From the NCBI GenBank assembly GCA_035341665.1, contig DAOQVR010000014.1, positions 60,357 through 124,356 of the forward strand: a stretch of 64,000 nucleotides of DNA, given 5' to 3'. The notes beneath the pieces are model-generated. The model ran no database searches, was not told where the DNA came from, and saw only the letters and a list, made by a program, of their open reading frames with translations. How positions within the stretch are numbered: the stretch's first letter is position 1; each line of letters starts with the position of its first letter. Origin of the DNA: DAOQVR01 sp035341665 (lineage in GTDB: Bacteria > Chloroflexota > Anaerolineae > JAAYZQ01). The position numbers and the translations under genes are program-made. Below are positions 24,726-33,282 of the stretch, piece after piece.

Positions 24726-25487
24726 ATGCGCTTCGATGACAAGGTTGTGCTGATCACCGGTGGCACCTCCGGCATCGGACGGGCGACGGCGCTTCTCTTT
24801 GCCCGCGAAGGGGCGAAGGTCGCCGTCGCCGGCCGCGATGAAGGCCGGGGACAAGAGGTGGTGGCAGAGATTACATCGGAAGGTGGGATGGCCAACTTTG
24901 TCCGGTGCGACGTCCGCCTGGTCGACGACTGCCGCCGTGCCGTGGAGACAACGGTGCGTGCCTTTGGCCGGCTGGATGTGCTGTTCAACAACGCCGGCGT
25001 CTACCTGGCCAACACGGTGGTCGATTGTACGGAAGAGGAATGGGATCTGACGGTGGATATCGGGCTCAAAGGAACCTACCTGATGTCCAGGTTTGCCATC
25101 CCTGCGATGGTCGCACAAGGCGGCGGCGCGATTGTCAACAATGCGTCGGGATGGGGATTGGTGGGGGGCGACCGGGCAGCGGCGTACTGCGCGGCCAAGG
25201 GCGGCGTGGTGGTGCTGACCAAGGCGATGGCTATCGACCACGCCATGCAGGGGATCCGAGTGAACTGCGTATGCCCAGGCGACGTGGACACGCCGATGCT
25301 GCCGGAGGATGCCCGTCGGCGGGGCCTGGCCTGGGAGGCGTACCTGGCCGGTGCAGCCCAACGGCCGATGGGCCGCATCGGCCGACCGGAAGAGGTGGCG
25401 CGAGCGGTGCTCTTCCTGGCATCAGAGGAGGCATCCTTCATCACAGGCGCGGCCCTGCCGGTGGACGGCGGTGGCGTTGCCGATTGA
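24726..25487 (+). CDS. SDR family oxidoreductase 1 of 3
   Basis: 253 aa. TGGTSGIGRA, NNAGVYL, catalytic NASGWG and YCAAK. Arg at the end of strand 2 (VAVAGRDEG) suggests NADP preference. FabG/gluconate dehydrogenase-like. Its closest relative in the window is the next gene; both share the GWG-(L/G)xGG and YCA(A/S)K blocks, consistent with a tandem duplication. Confidence 0.88.
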   Translation: MRFDDKVVLITGGTSGIGRATALLFAREGAKVAVAGRDEGRGQEVVAEITSEGGMANFVRCDVRLVDDCRRAVETTVRAFGRLDVLFNNAGVYLANTVVDCTEEEWDLTVDIGLKGTYLMSRFAIPAMVAQGGGAIVNNASGWGLVGGDRAAAYCAAKGGVVVLTKAMAIDHAMQGIRVNCVCPGDVDTPMLPEDARRRGLAWEAYLAGAAQRPMGRIGRPEEVARAVLFLASEEASFITGAALPVDGGGVAD

Positions 25488-25503
25488 TCGGACCGAGGAG
25501 AAA

Positions 25504-26265
25504 ATGGACACACTGATAGGCCGGCAGGCATTGGTCACCGGCGCAGCGTCGGGCATCGGACGGGCCATTGCGGAGCTTGTTGCCCGCGAGGGGGCTGCCG
25601 TTGCCGTCGTGGACATCAGCCCTTCGGGCCGGGCAGTGGCCGAGGCCATCACGGCAGCGGGCGGCCGCGCACTCTTTGTACGTGCCGACCTCACCCAGCT
25701 GACGGATTGCCAGCGGGCAGTGGACGAGGCACTGCAGCAGCTCGGCGGCCTGGATATCCTGGTCAATTGCGCCGGCATCATCCGGCGCGCCAGCGTGCTT
25801 GGGACCACTGAAGAGGAGTGGGATCGGGTGATGGAGGTGAACGTCAAGTCAGTCTTCTTGATGAGCAAGTGCGCCATCCCCGCTATCGCCCGATCCGGAG
25901 GAGGATCTATCCTCAACATCGGCTCCGGCTGGGGCTTGAAGGGAGGCCGCGACGCGGTAGCGTACTGCGCATCGAAGGGAGCCGTGGTGAACATGACGCG
26001 CGCCATGGCGCTCGACCACGCCGGCCAGGGCATCCGCGTCAACTGCATCTGCCCCGGCGACACCGATACTCCCATGCTGCGCGAGGAGGCCCGCCAGCTT
26101 GGCCAGGCTGAGGCTCAATTCCTGGCTTCCTCGGCGGAGCGTCCGCTGCGGCGGATAGGCACCCCCGAGGACATTGCCCAGGCAGCGCTCTATCTGGCGA
26201 GCGATGCGGCTGCCTTTGTGACCGGGGCAACCCTCGTCGTCGACGGCGGCGGTCTGGCCGGCTAG
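25504..26265 (+). CDS. SDR family oxidoreductase 2 of 3
   Basis: 253 aa. TGAASGIGRA, NCAGIIRR, catalytic NIGSGWG and YCASK. Asp at the end of strand 2 (VAVVDISP) favours NAD. ATG 25504 lies 16 bp after the previous stop with GAGGAG upstream. It is the same length as SDR 1, with similar CPGDTDTPMLREEAR and CPGDVDTPMLPEDAR segments, but opposite cofactor preference by sequence. Confidence 0.88.
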   Translation: MDTLIGRQALVTGAASGIGRAIAELVAREGAAVAVVDISPSGRAVAEAITAAGGRALFVRADLTQLTDCQRAVDEALQQLGGLDILVNCAGIIRRASVLGTTEEEWDRVMEVNVKSVFLMSKCAIPAIARSGGGSILNIGSGWGLKGGRDAVAYCASKGAVVNMTRAMALDHAGQGIRVNCICPGDTDTPMLREEARQLGQAEAQFLASSAERPLRRIGTPEDIAQAALYLASDAAAFVTGATLVVDGGGLAG

Positions 26266-26343
26266 GGAACCGGCACCGGCAGCCGCGGTGTGGGTCCCTG
26301 TGACCTCGCCCAGCTGCCGAACGTCCGGCAGGAGGGATCGGCT

Positions 26344-27099
26344 ATGCGTGGACTGAAGGGCAAGCGAGTCTTGATCACCGGCGGCGCTGGCGGTATTGGC
26401 CGGGCGGCGGCCGTCCGCTTCCTCGAGGAGGGGGCGTTCGTGGCCGTGCTCGACCGCGATGAAAGGGCCTGCCGTGAATTGGAGAGGGAGCTGCGGGACC
26501 TGGACGGCTACATCGTGGCGGACGTGTCGAGCCCTGAGGATGTCGCCCAGGCCTTCGAGGAGCTGGACGAGCTCTTCGGCGGACCCGACATCCTCGTCAA
26601 CAATGCCGGGATCAGCCTGCGGCATGCCTTCCTGGACATCTCACCGGAGGAGTGGCGCCAGGTGTTGGATACCAACCTGACCGGCCTCTTTCTGGTGGCG
26701 CAGCAGACGGCTCGGCGCATGCTCGGGGCCGGGGGCGGGGTTATCCTGAACATGGGCTCGACGAACGGCCTGATGGGGTACCCCAACTATGCCGACTACA
26801 ACGCCTCCAAAGCCGGCGTCATCGAGCTGACGCGCTCTATGGCCCTGGAGCTGGCCCCCAGGATCCGCGTCAACTGCGTCTGCCCAGGCTTTATCCTGAC
26901 ACCCATGCAGGAAGCCGAGTATTGTGCAGAGACGCAGAGCGCGTTTGCCGCCAAGGTCCCGCTCAACCGCCTCGGCCGGCCAGAAGATGTCGCGGCCCTT
27001 TTTGCCTTCTTGGCCTCAGACGACGCCTCGTTCATCACCGGCCAGGCATTCGTGATCGACGGAGGCGAGATCGCCGGCGGGCTGGCCAGCCAGCCGTAA
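26344..27099 (+). CDS. SDR family oxidoreductase 3 of 3
   Basis: 251 aa. TGGAGGIGRA, NNAGISLRH, NMGSTNG and YNASK, with Asp after strand 2 (VAVLDRDE), suggesting NAD. It ends FVIDGGEIAGG, as in FabG-like polyol/sugar dehydrogenases. Start ATG 26344 follows AGGAGGG. More distant from SDRs 1 and 2, so probably not a recent copy. Confidence 0.88.
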   Translation: MRGLKGKRVLITGGAGGIGRAAAVRFLEEGAFVAVLDRDERACRELERELRDLDGYIVADVSSPEDVAQAFEELDELFGGPDILVNNAGISLRHAFLDISPEEWRQVLDTNLTGLFLVAQQTARRMLGAGGGVILNMGSTNGLMGYPNYADYNASKAGVIELTRSMALELAPRIRVNCVCPGFILTPMQEAEYCAETQSAFAAKVPLNRLGRPEDVAALFAFLASDDASFITGQAFVIDGGEIAGGLASQP

Positions 27100-27134
27100 C
27101 AGGGCGCGCCGGTGCGCAAATCGCGCGTCTCCAC

Positions 27135-27163
27135 TTGACAATACAGAACGTTTGTGCTATAGT
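27135..27163 (+). promoter_or_regulatory. recA promoter with LexA-like box
   Basis: TTGACA (27135-27140), 17-bp spacer, TATAGT (27158-27163). The spacer holds GAACGTTTGTGC (27146-27157), one mismatch from GAAC-N4-GTTC. It starts 6 nt after the -35 and ends directly before the -10, exactly the placement of the first box at 15505-15516. Confidence 0.8.
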
Positions 27164-27193
27164 CCCAGTATCTTTCATGGGATGGAGGGCTTT

Positions 27194-28270
27194 GTGAAAG
27201 AGAGCGGGCGGCTACAGGCGTTGGAGACTACTTTGAGCAGCATCCAGAAGCGGTATGGAGAGGGCGCGATCATGCGCCTGGGACAGGCGGGCCACCTCCA
27301 GATCGAGGTGATCCACACCGGCTCGCTGGCGCTCGACCTGGCCCTCGGCGTGGGCGGCATCCCTCGCGGCCGCGTCACCGAGATATACGGCCCCGAGGGT
27401 GCGGGCAAGACCACCCTCTGCCAGCACATCGTCGCCGAGGCGCAGGTCGCCGGCGGTGTGGCAGCCTACATCGACATGGAGCATGCCCTCGATCCCGCCT
27501 ACGCGGCCAAGTGCGGCGTGAACGTGGAGGAGCTGTACATCTCGCAGCCCGATACCGGGGAGCAGGCGCTCGAAATCGCGGAAGCGCTGGTGCGCAGCGG
27601 GGCCGTCGACGTCATCATCGTGGATTCTGTGGCTGCGCTGGTGCCCAAGGCCGAGATCGAGGGTGAGATGGGCGACAGCCACCCGGGTCTCCAGGCGCGG
27701 TTGATGAGCCAGGCCCTGCGCAAGCTCAGTGGCGCGATCAAGACGAGCAACACGGCGATGGTCTTTACCAACCAGCTCCGCCAAAAGATCGGTGTGATGT
27801 ATGGAAACCCAGAGACCACCACCGGCGGCATGGCGCTCAAGTTCTACGCGTCGGTGCGCCTCGACATGCGGCACATCCAGTCCATCAAGGATGGGGGCGA
27901 GGCGATCGGCAACCGGGTGCTAGTCAAGGTCAAGAAGAACAAGGTCGCGCCCCCCTTCCGCGAGTGCGAATTCGACATCATGTACGACGAGGGGATCAGC
28001 AAGGAAGGGGATGTTCTTGACCTCGGCGTGCAGCTGGGGATTATCGAGAAGCGAGGCTCCTTCTATCTCTACAAGGACGGCCGGCTGGGTCAGGGGCGCG
28101 AGACGGCCAAGCTGGCGCTCCGGGAGAACCAGGCGCTGTGTCTCGAGATCGAGGGCGAAATCCGCCGCCAGACCGGGTCGACGCAGCTCGAGGAAGCTCC
28201 TTCGCTGCAGGATAGCCGCGCAGGAGTCGAGAGTGCAGATACCGGGCCTGCCGAGACGGGCGGCGGCTAG
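27194..28270 (+). CDS. recA: recombinase A
   Basis: 358 aa. Walker A GPEGAGKTT, MAW-type dimer region, DNA-binding loop L1 (EGEMGDSHPGLQARLMSQALRK split over this region) and L2 (NQLRQKIGVMYGNPETTTGG), and the acidic C-terminal tail. It mediates strand exchange and LexA cleavage. GTG 27194 was chosen: it has GGAGGG four bases upstream and gives the usual N-terminus (KESGRLQALETTLSSIQ). An in-frame ATG at 27182 has no ribosome site. Confidence 0.96.
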   Translation: MKESGRLQALETTLSSIQKRYGEGAIMRLGQAGHLQIEVIHTGSLALDLALGVGGIPRGRVTEIYGPEGAGKTTLCQHIVAEAQVAGGVAAYIDMEHALDPAYAAKCGVNVEELYISQPDTGEQALEIAEALVRSGAVDVIIVDSVAALVPKAEIEGEMGDSHPGLQARLMSQALRKLSGAIKTSNTAMVFTNQLRQKIGVMYGNPETTTGGMALKFYASVRLDMRHIQSIKDGGEAIGNRVLVKVKKNKVAPPFRECEFDIMYDEGISKEGDVLDLGVQLGIIEKRGSFYLYKDGRLGQGRETAKLALRENQALCLEIEGEIRRQTGSTQLEEAPSLQDSRAGVESADTGPAETGGG

Positions 28271-28328
28271 GTCGGCTGCTGGCCGGCAGAACGTTGGCTT
28301 GGCCCCGGATTGGGGCATGCTGTAGCAT

Positions 28329-28359
28329 ACAGGACAGGCGGCCCGCTTGTCCTGTTTTT
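28329..28359 (+). terminator. recA terminator
   Basis: Stem of about 12 bp (ACAGGACA... with ...TGTCCTGT, 28329-28355, one G-U pair, 3-nt loop) followed by TTTTT, 58 bp after the recA stop. Confidence 0.85.
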
Positions 28360-28386
28360 GTTGGCACTCCACGCCTCGGGTATAAT
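28358..28386 (+). promoter_or_regulatory. promoter of the second FemAB-like gene
   Basis: Perfect TATAAT (28381-28386) with TTGTTG (28358-28363) 17 bp upstream, overlapping the T-tract of the recA terminator. Confidence 0.6.
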
Positions 28387-28455
28387 GCGCAGGGTGGGAA
28401 CCCCGTCCGGGAACAAGGGCCTGCCCCTTTTGACGACATCGAGGAGGGAGCCTTC

Positions 28456-29493
28456 ATGCGAGTCGAGGCACATTTCGAGAGCGGTGGCTTTGCAGCGCTC
28501 AAGCCAGAGTGGAATGCGCTGCTGGGCCGCAGCCGCAATGATGCGCTCTTTCTGACCTGGGAGTGGCAATCCACCTGGTGGAAACACTTGGGCGACGGAC
28601 AGATGCTGCTCTTGGGCTTCCGCTCCGGCGACGACGGTCGGCTGGTAGGCATCGCGCCGCTCTTCGCATCCAAGGCCGATCAAGGCCAGACCACCCTCTC
28701 CGTGATTGGCTGCCGCGACGTATCGGACTATCTCGACCTGATCGTGGAGCGTGGCCAGGAAGAGGCTGTCTACCAGGCACTCCTGGACTATCTCCAGGGC
28801 GAGGCGTTCCCCTGGCATGTCCTGGACCTGTGCAACCTTCCTCAGGAGTCACTCGGGCCAGCACTGCTGCGCTCGCTGGCTGCAGAACGCGGCTTCCAGA
28901 CGCGCGTCGAGACCGAGGATGTGTGCCCGATCATCGACCTGCCGGCGACCTGGGACGAGTACCTGAGCTTGCTGGACAAGAAGCAGCGCCACGAGGTGCG
29001 CCGCAAGCTGCGGCGCGCCGACAGCGAGGCCGATACCCGCTTTCTCGTCGTGGGGGATGCGCATGACCTGCATGCGGAAATGGAGGCATTCATCCAGCTC
29101 CACCAGAAGTCGACGCCTGAGAAGGACAAGTTCATGGACCCGCAGATGCAGCGCTTTTTCTTCGACGTAGCCCAAGTGCTGCAGGCACAGGGTTGGTTGC
29201 AGCTGACCTTCGTCGAGATGGACGGCAGGAAGGCTGCCAGCCTGCTCAACTTTGACTATGGCGACTCCGTGCTGGTCTACAACTCGGGATACGACCCGGG
29301 GCAGTTCTCGCACCTTAGCCCCGGCTGGGTGGTGACCGCGCGCTGCATTGAGCATGCGATCGCGCTGGGCCGGCGCAAGTTCGACTTTCTCCGCGGAAAC
29401 GAAGACTACAAATACCGCTTCGGCGGGCGCGATACCGAGGTGCGCCGGCTGCTCATCGCCAGGCCCGGCGTGGAACTGGAAGCTACTTGCTAG
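28456..29493 (+). CDS. GNAT/FemAB-like acetyltransferase (PF13480 type)
   Basis: 345 aa. Typical features: FLTWEWQSTWWKHLG near residue 40, KKQRHEVRRKLRRA in the centre, and the C-terminal FDFLRGNEDYKYRFGG. This is the BioF2-like half of the FemAB superfamily, also represented at 73-1110. Such proteins modify cell-envelope polysaccharide or lipids; the substrate is unknown. ATG 28456 follows GGAGGGA. Confidence 0.85.
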   Translation: MRVEAHFESGGFAALKPEWNALLGRSRNDALFLTWEWQSTWWKHLGDGQMLLLGFRSGDDGRLVGIAPLFASKADQGQTTLSVIGCRDVSDYLDLIVERGQEEAVYQALLDYLQGEAFPWHVLDLCNLPQESLGPALLRSLAAERGFQTRVETEDVCPIIDLPATWDEYLSLLDKKQRHEVRRKLRRADSEADTRFLVVGDAHDLHAEMEAFIQLHQKSTPEKDKFMDPQMQRFFFDVAQVLQAQGWLQLTFVEMDGRKAASLLNFDYGDSVLVYNSGYDPGQFSHLSPGWVVTARCIEHAIALGRRKFDFLRGNEDYKYRFGGRDTEVRRLLIARPGVELEATC

Positions 29494-29505
29494 AAAGGAC
29501 AGACA

Positions 29506-29919
29506 ATGGCCGACACGGTTCTATGCGACAACTGCGGCGCCCCCATGTCTCCCCAGGACGGCTTCTGTGGCGAGTGCGGGGCTCCGCGCCCTACCCTGAC
29601 GGCGGGAACCCCGCCCGCGGAGCCCGAAACCTCCCTTGATCCTGAGGTGCTGCAGAGCACATCCCCGCTTCCTTCGCCTCCCGCCCTCCCCAAGGGGCCG
29701 TCTCAGGGGTGGCGCACCGCGTCCACTGTGATCGCGATCGTGGCAGCGGTGGCTGCCTTGGGGATGTGCGGCCTGGGGGCGGTTGTGTCGCTGATCCCTG
29801 TGGAGGGGTACTCCAGGCAGGAGATGCTGCTTGCGTCGACGGTTGCTTGCTTCTGCCCGGGCACTCTGGCTTTGGTCCTGGCGGCCATCCTCTGGTTCCT
29901 GGTCGTGCGGCGCAAGTAA
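29506..29919 (+). CDS. zinc-ribbon, two-helix membrane protein
   Basis: 137 aa. An N-terminal zinc ribbon (CDNCGAPMSPQDGFCGECG, residues 7-25) is followed by a Pro-rich linker and two membrane helices (about 68-92 and 108-133). This architecture is common in bacterial hypothetical proteins. It starts 12 bp after the acetyltransferase and is probably co-transcribed. Confidence 0.75.
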   Translation: MADTVLCDNCGAPMSPQDGFCGECGAPRPTLTAGTPPAEPETSLDPEVLQSTSPLPSPPALPKGPSQGWRTASTVIAIVAAVAALGMCGLGAVVSLIPVEGYSRQEMLLASTVACFCPGTLALVLAAILWFLVVRRK

Positions 29920-30002
29920 GCAGCCCTTGCTGCGCGCAGCTGAGGGGGACCCGCTGCCCTCCTCACAGGGACCGGCTACGGAGGGGAAACACCCCAGAGG
30001 GG

Positions 30003-31652
30003 TCATGGGGGTGGGAGGCTGAGGCTCGGCTCCATCGGTTCCCGCCCTGCCATGCGCCAATCGCCACTCTGAAGCACAAACGTCACCCCAAAGAGCCGGC
30101 CATCTTCGAAGTCACTTCCGTCGACCTGGGCGTGGACAACGACCACACCTTGGGCGCCCTGGCCGTCTGGCGCCACATCCAACCGGATGACCTCCTGCCG
30201 GTACTCGGAGAAGCGAAGCAGCAGATGCCCGGCCTGCGTGGTCGAAGGGCTGTGGAGGCCTGCCCACGTCCCCTCGTAGGCCTCCACGTCGGCCTCGAGT
30301 ATCGCCCTATCTTGGCTTTCGACCAGATCCAGGATGCGCAGGCGGGCCTCCAGGGACGGCCGGGCCAATTGACCGCCGGCTTCCAGCGAAGCCTCCACGT
30401 CGTCTAGGAGCGAGGATGCCCGGTCCAGGTCGCCGTTCCTCAGGTGGATCTGCGCGGCAATGAGGGCCGTCTCGAGCACCACATTGGCGGGCGCTTGCTC
30501 CTGGTGGAGGAAAATCCGTAGGGTGTCGCTGGTCCAATCGGTCGGCGACTGGTTGGGCAGGATCCGGGCATCTGGGTCCATCGCCGTCTCGTAGCGGCGC
30601 ATCAGGTCGAAGGAGCGGACGACCAGGCTCCACGTCTGGGAGTCTTCGGCCGTCGGGGAAAGCATCTCAAGGTACGCCAGCCAGTCTGCCTCGAGGGACT
30701 CGTAGCCCTTGCCATACAGCCGGGAGACCAGCGCCTCGTCGTGCTCTGCCTGGCCGGTGGCTTCTCCGTAGAGGTCCTTCAGCTTGTCCAATCCGTACCT
30801 CTCCGCCAGGTACTTGACAAAGGATCCCGCCTCGAGGTAGGAAATCTCGTGCTGGAAGTCGTAGAAAGGCCCGGCGCGCAGGCTGGTCAGGGGGATGTAG
30901 CTCTCAGATGCCGCCGTGACGGCTGCCCAGGCATCGATCGGCTCCACGTCATAGTGGCCGCCGGTGGCCCACACCGCCAGGCCTTCCACCAGCACGCCGT
31001 CTGGACCCCCCTCTTGCTTGGGCTGGATCAGGTCTTGGGCGAGCGCGTGTGTCCCCTCGTGCGTGAAGTAGGACCACATCTCGATCTCGGTATAGTTCCT
31101 GTCCAGGTAGGAGATGAGCTGCACCTTGTCGCCATACGTGGCAGCTCCCTGCCAAAAGACGCGCGGCACAAGATAGATCTTCATCTGCCCATCGAACTCT
31201 GTGCCCAGTGCCTGCCGAGTGCGCCGGAAGGCGGCCTCGGCGACTGCCCCAATCTGGGGCAGGTCCCGCTCGGCGGCCGTGCCGGGCGCGTAGTGAAAGG
31301 AGTAGTGCTGGGTATTCGATATGGCCCAGGTGAACTCGACCGGCGGCGCCTCGACGGTCGCTGTTTCCGTGGGTGCCTGCGGGTCGGCGCCCCCAGGTGC
31401 CGTGACCTGGGCCCCTGTCTGCGTGGCCTCGGGAACAGCCAGGGCCGCCACAGGGGTCGCGGAAGGTAGCGCAGTGAAGGTCGGCACGAGGGTGACCCAC
31501 GAAGGTGTGCGGCTGGGTGTTGCCCCCCGATTCGGCTGGGTGTCGTGCAGCAGCCATGCCCCACCCAGCAGCGCCGCCAGGAGGGCGGCAACGCATAGGA
31601 GCCAGGCGAGGCGCCGGCGGGTTCCGGGCGGTGTCTGGGAGCCTCGTGTCAT
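30003..31652 (-). CDS. membrane-anchored gluzincin-type metallopeptidase
   Basis: 549 aa. N-terminal membrane anchor (15-36), a Thr/Pro/Ala-rich spacer (40-105), then a peptidase-MA-like domain with HEGTH (HExxH, 198-202) and a downstream EGLAVW glutamate (Glu223) as expected third zinc ligand. The C-terminal ~250 residues look helical, with TPR-like character around 370-430, and end in a beta-rich domain. It would act outside the membrane. Its divergent neighbour is also a metalloprotease (M50). Confidence 0.8.
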   Translation of the reverse strand: MTRGSQTPPGTRRRLAWLLCVAALLAALLGGAWLLHDTQPNRGATPSRTPSWVTLVPTFTALPSATPVAALAVPEATQTGAQVTAPGGADPQAPTETATVEAPPVEFTWAISNTQHYSFHYAPGTAAERDLPQIGAVAEAAFRRTRQALGTEFDGQMKIYLVPRVFWQGAATYGDKVQLISYLDRNYTEIEMWSYFTHEGTHALAQDLIQPKQEGGPDGVLVEGLAVWATGGHYDVEPIDAWAAVTAASESYIPLTSLRAGPFYDFQHEISYLEAGSFVKYLAERYGLDKLKDLYGEATGQAEHDEALVSRLYGKGYESLEADWLAYLEMLSPTAEDSQTWSLVVRSFDLMRRYETAMDPDARILPNQSPTDWTSDTLRIFLHQEQAPANVVLETALIAAQIHLRNGDLDRASSLLDDVEASLEAGGQLARPSLEARLRILDLVESQDRAILEADVEAYEGTWAGLHSPSTTQAGHLLLRFSEYRQEVIRLDVAPDGQGAQGVVVVHAQVDGSDFEDGRLFGVTFVLQSGDWRMAGREPMEPSLSLPPP

Positions 31653-31688
31653 CTGTACGTGCCTGTGAGCGGGACCCCGGGGACCGGC

Positions 31689-31716
31689 TTGCGCCTCCGG
31701 TCGCCTGTGGTATACT
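31689..31716 (+). promoter_or_regulatory. promoter of the M50 protease gene
   Basis: TTGCGC (31689-31694), 16-bp spacer, TATACT (31711-31716). It faces the opposite promoter at 31731-31759. Confidence 0.55.
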
Positions 31717-31730
31717 GACCCGCGTGCCTG

Positions 31731-31759
31731 ATTATACCAGCGCCGGACGGCCGCAGCAA
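31731..31759 (-). promoter_or_regulatory. promoter of the gluzincin gene
   Basis: Minus strand: TTGCTG (31754-31759), 17-bp spacer, perfect TATAAT (31731-31736). The predicted start (~31724) coincides with that of the facing plus promoter. Confidence 0.65.
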
Positions 31760-31805
31760 GGGCACTTGGGCGCTCCGGAGCTGACTGACCGCGGGGACAC
31801 AGCCA

Positions 31806-33041
31806 ATGATGCAACCTGAAGAAACGCCGTCTGCCCTCGGATCGGCACACCGCATACAGGCGGCGGTTGCCGGGCTTTTCACGGTGTACGATGTGACGGC
31901 AGGCCTGCCTGGGCAGCCGGACGTGATCCGCCTGCGGGGCTTCTTGCAGGCCCCTTCCGAGCAGGCCTTTCCGCAGATATCGGCGCGGCTGCGGGACCTG
32001 GGGTACATGGCCTGGCTGCGCCACGACCGCGAAAGCCGCATGCAGGCGCTGCTCGCCGTCCCCGGGGTAGTGCTGCACGAAACGCGCCCACGCTACTGGC
32101 TGCAAGCGCTCCTTTTTGGCGCGACGATTCTGACCACGCTCTATGCGGGGGCCGGGATGGCAGAAGGGCGCCCGGCCGACGAGCTCTGGTGGCCTCTCTT
32201 CCACCTCTGGAAGGGCTGGCCGTTTTCGCTCTCCCTTCTCTCGGTCTTGCTGGCACACGAGCTCGGGCACTACTTTATGAGCCGGCACCACGGGGTGGCG
32301 CGCAGCTTGCCCTACTTCATCCCACTGCCTATCCCCGACTTCCTGGGCAATGTGCTGGGGACCATGGGCGCCGTGATCCTGATGAAGGCACCCGTCACCA
32401 ACCGGCGGGTCATGCTCGATGTCGGCGCGGCGGGACCAATCGTCGGCACGCTGGTCGCCATCCCGGTGCTACTTATCGGCCTTTCGCTTTCGCATGTCGA
32501 GCCGATTGTCACCGATCAGGCCTATATGCTGGAGGGCAGCTCTCTCCTCTACCTGGGGCTCAAGTTCCTGGTCTTTGGCCAGTGGCTCCCCGGCGGCGGA
32601 CTCGACGTCTTCATTCACCCTGTGGCTTTCGCCGGCTGGGCCGGGCTGCTGGTCACCAGCCTGAACCTGATCCCGGCCGGGCAGTTCGACGGTGGTCACA
32701 TCGTCTACAGCGTCCTTGGCGAGCGAGCGCAGCGCATCGCCTGGCCACTTGTCTTTCTTCTCTTCGCCCTCGGCGTGATCCTTTGGCAGGGCTGGCTGAT
32801 TTGGGGCTTCCTGGTCCTGCTGATGGGCCAGCGGCACCCCGGACCGCTCGACAGCGTGACGGAGCTGGATGGCCGCCGCAAGTGGGTGGCGGGCGCGGCC
32901 TTGCTGCTGCTCGTGCTTACTTTCACGCCCATCCCTCTCACGATTCTTGACCCGGCTGTGGGACCACAAGGGGCCGAACCTTCTGTATGGATTGCGGCAG
33001 GGTTTGCGGCATGCTGGCTCTCGAACAGGCGCCGGCTATAG
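31806..33041 (+). CDS. site-2 protease family (M50) intramembrane metalloprotease
   Basis: 411 aa. A cytoplasmic N-terminal domain of ~95 residues is followed by about eight helices. HELGH (151-155) supplies zinc ligands, and NLIPAGQFDGGH (about 297-308) the third ligand in the NPDG-like motif. The layout is that of EGY1-like S2P proteins, which cut transmembrane substrates such as anti-sigma factors. The anti-sigma factor at 9569-10168 would be a formal candidate substrate, but no linkage is shown. Confidence 0.9.
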   Translation: MMQPEETPSALGSAHRIQAAVAGLFTVYDVTAGLPGQPDVIRLRGFLQAPSEQAFPQISARLRDLGYMAWLRHDRESRMQALLAVPGVVLHETRPRYWLQALLFGATILTTLYAGAGMAEGRPADELWWPLFHLWKGWPFSLSLLSVLLAHELGHYFMSRHHGVARSLPYFIPLPIPDFLGNVLGTMGAVILMKAPVTNRRVMLDVGAAGPIVGTLVAIPVLLIGLSLSHVEPIVTDQAYMLEGSSLLYLGLKFLVFGQWLPGGGLDVFIHPVAFAGWAGLLVTSLNLIPAGQFDGGHIVYSVLGERAQRIAWPLVFLLFALGVILWQGWLIWGFLVLLMGQRHPGPLDSVTELDGRRKWVAGAALLLLVLTFTPIPLTILDPAVGPQGAEPSVWIAAGFAACWLSNRRRL

Positions 33042-33080
33042 CTTCTCGCGAGCCGGCGGTGCGTTCCCAGAAGCGACAAC

Positions 33081-33109
33081 TTGTCAAGGTGCGCATCAGG
33101 GTGTAGGAT
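33081..33109 (+). promoter_or_regulatory. possible promoter of the phn operon
   Basis: TTGTCA (33081-33086), 17-bp spacer, TAGGAT (33104-33109). A very strong Shine-Dalgarno-like AAAGGAGGTGAT (33193-33204) follows, but it has no matched ORF other than a 10-codon frame. Confidence 0.4.
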
Positions 33110-33282
33110 GGGCATGCTGGGCGTACGGGGAGCCCGTCATGGGCGGACGGGAAGGACCCTGAGGCCGGAGACGCGCCGGCCGGCTCTGGAGCAAAGGAGG
33201 TGATACGCATCTGCAACCTTACTCATCAATGAGACGGCCTCCATTCTGCAGCATCTCGAAAACCACAAATCAGGGAGGAACA

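Noticed and set aside
33190..33240. Leader peptide or small RNA after the perfect Shine-Dalgarno AAAGGAGGTGAT
   Set aside because: Only a 10-codon GTG frame follows, without a distinctive composition or terminator. It may simply be a chance match to the anti-Shine-Dalgarno complement.
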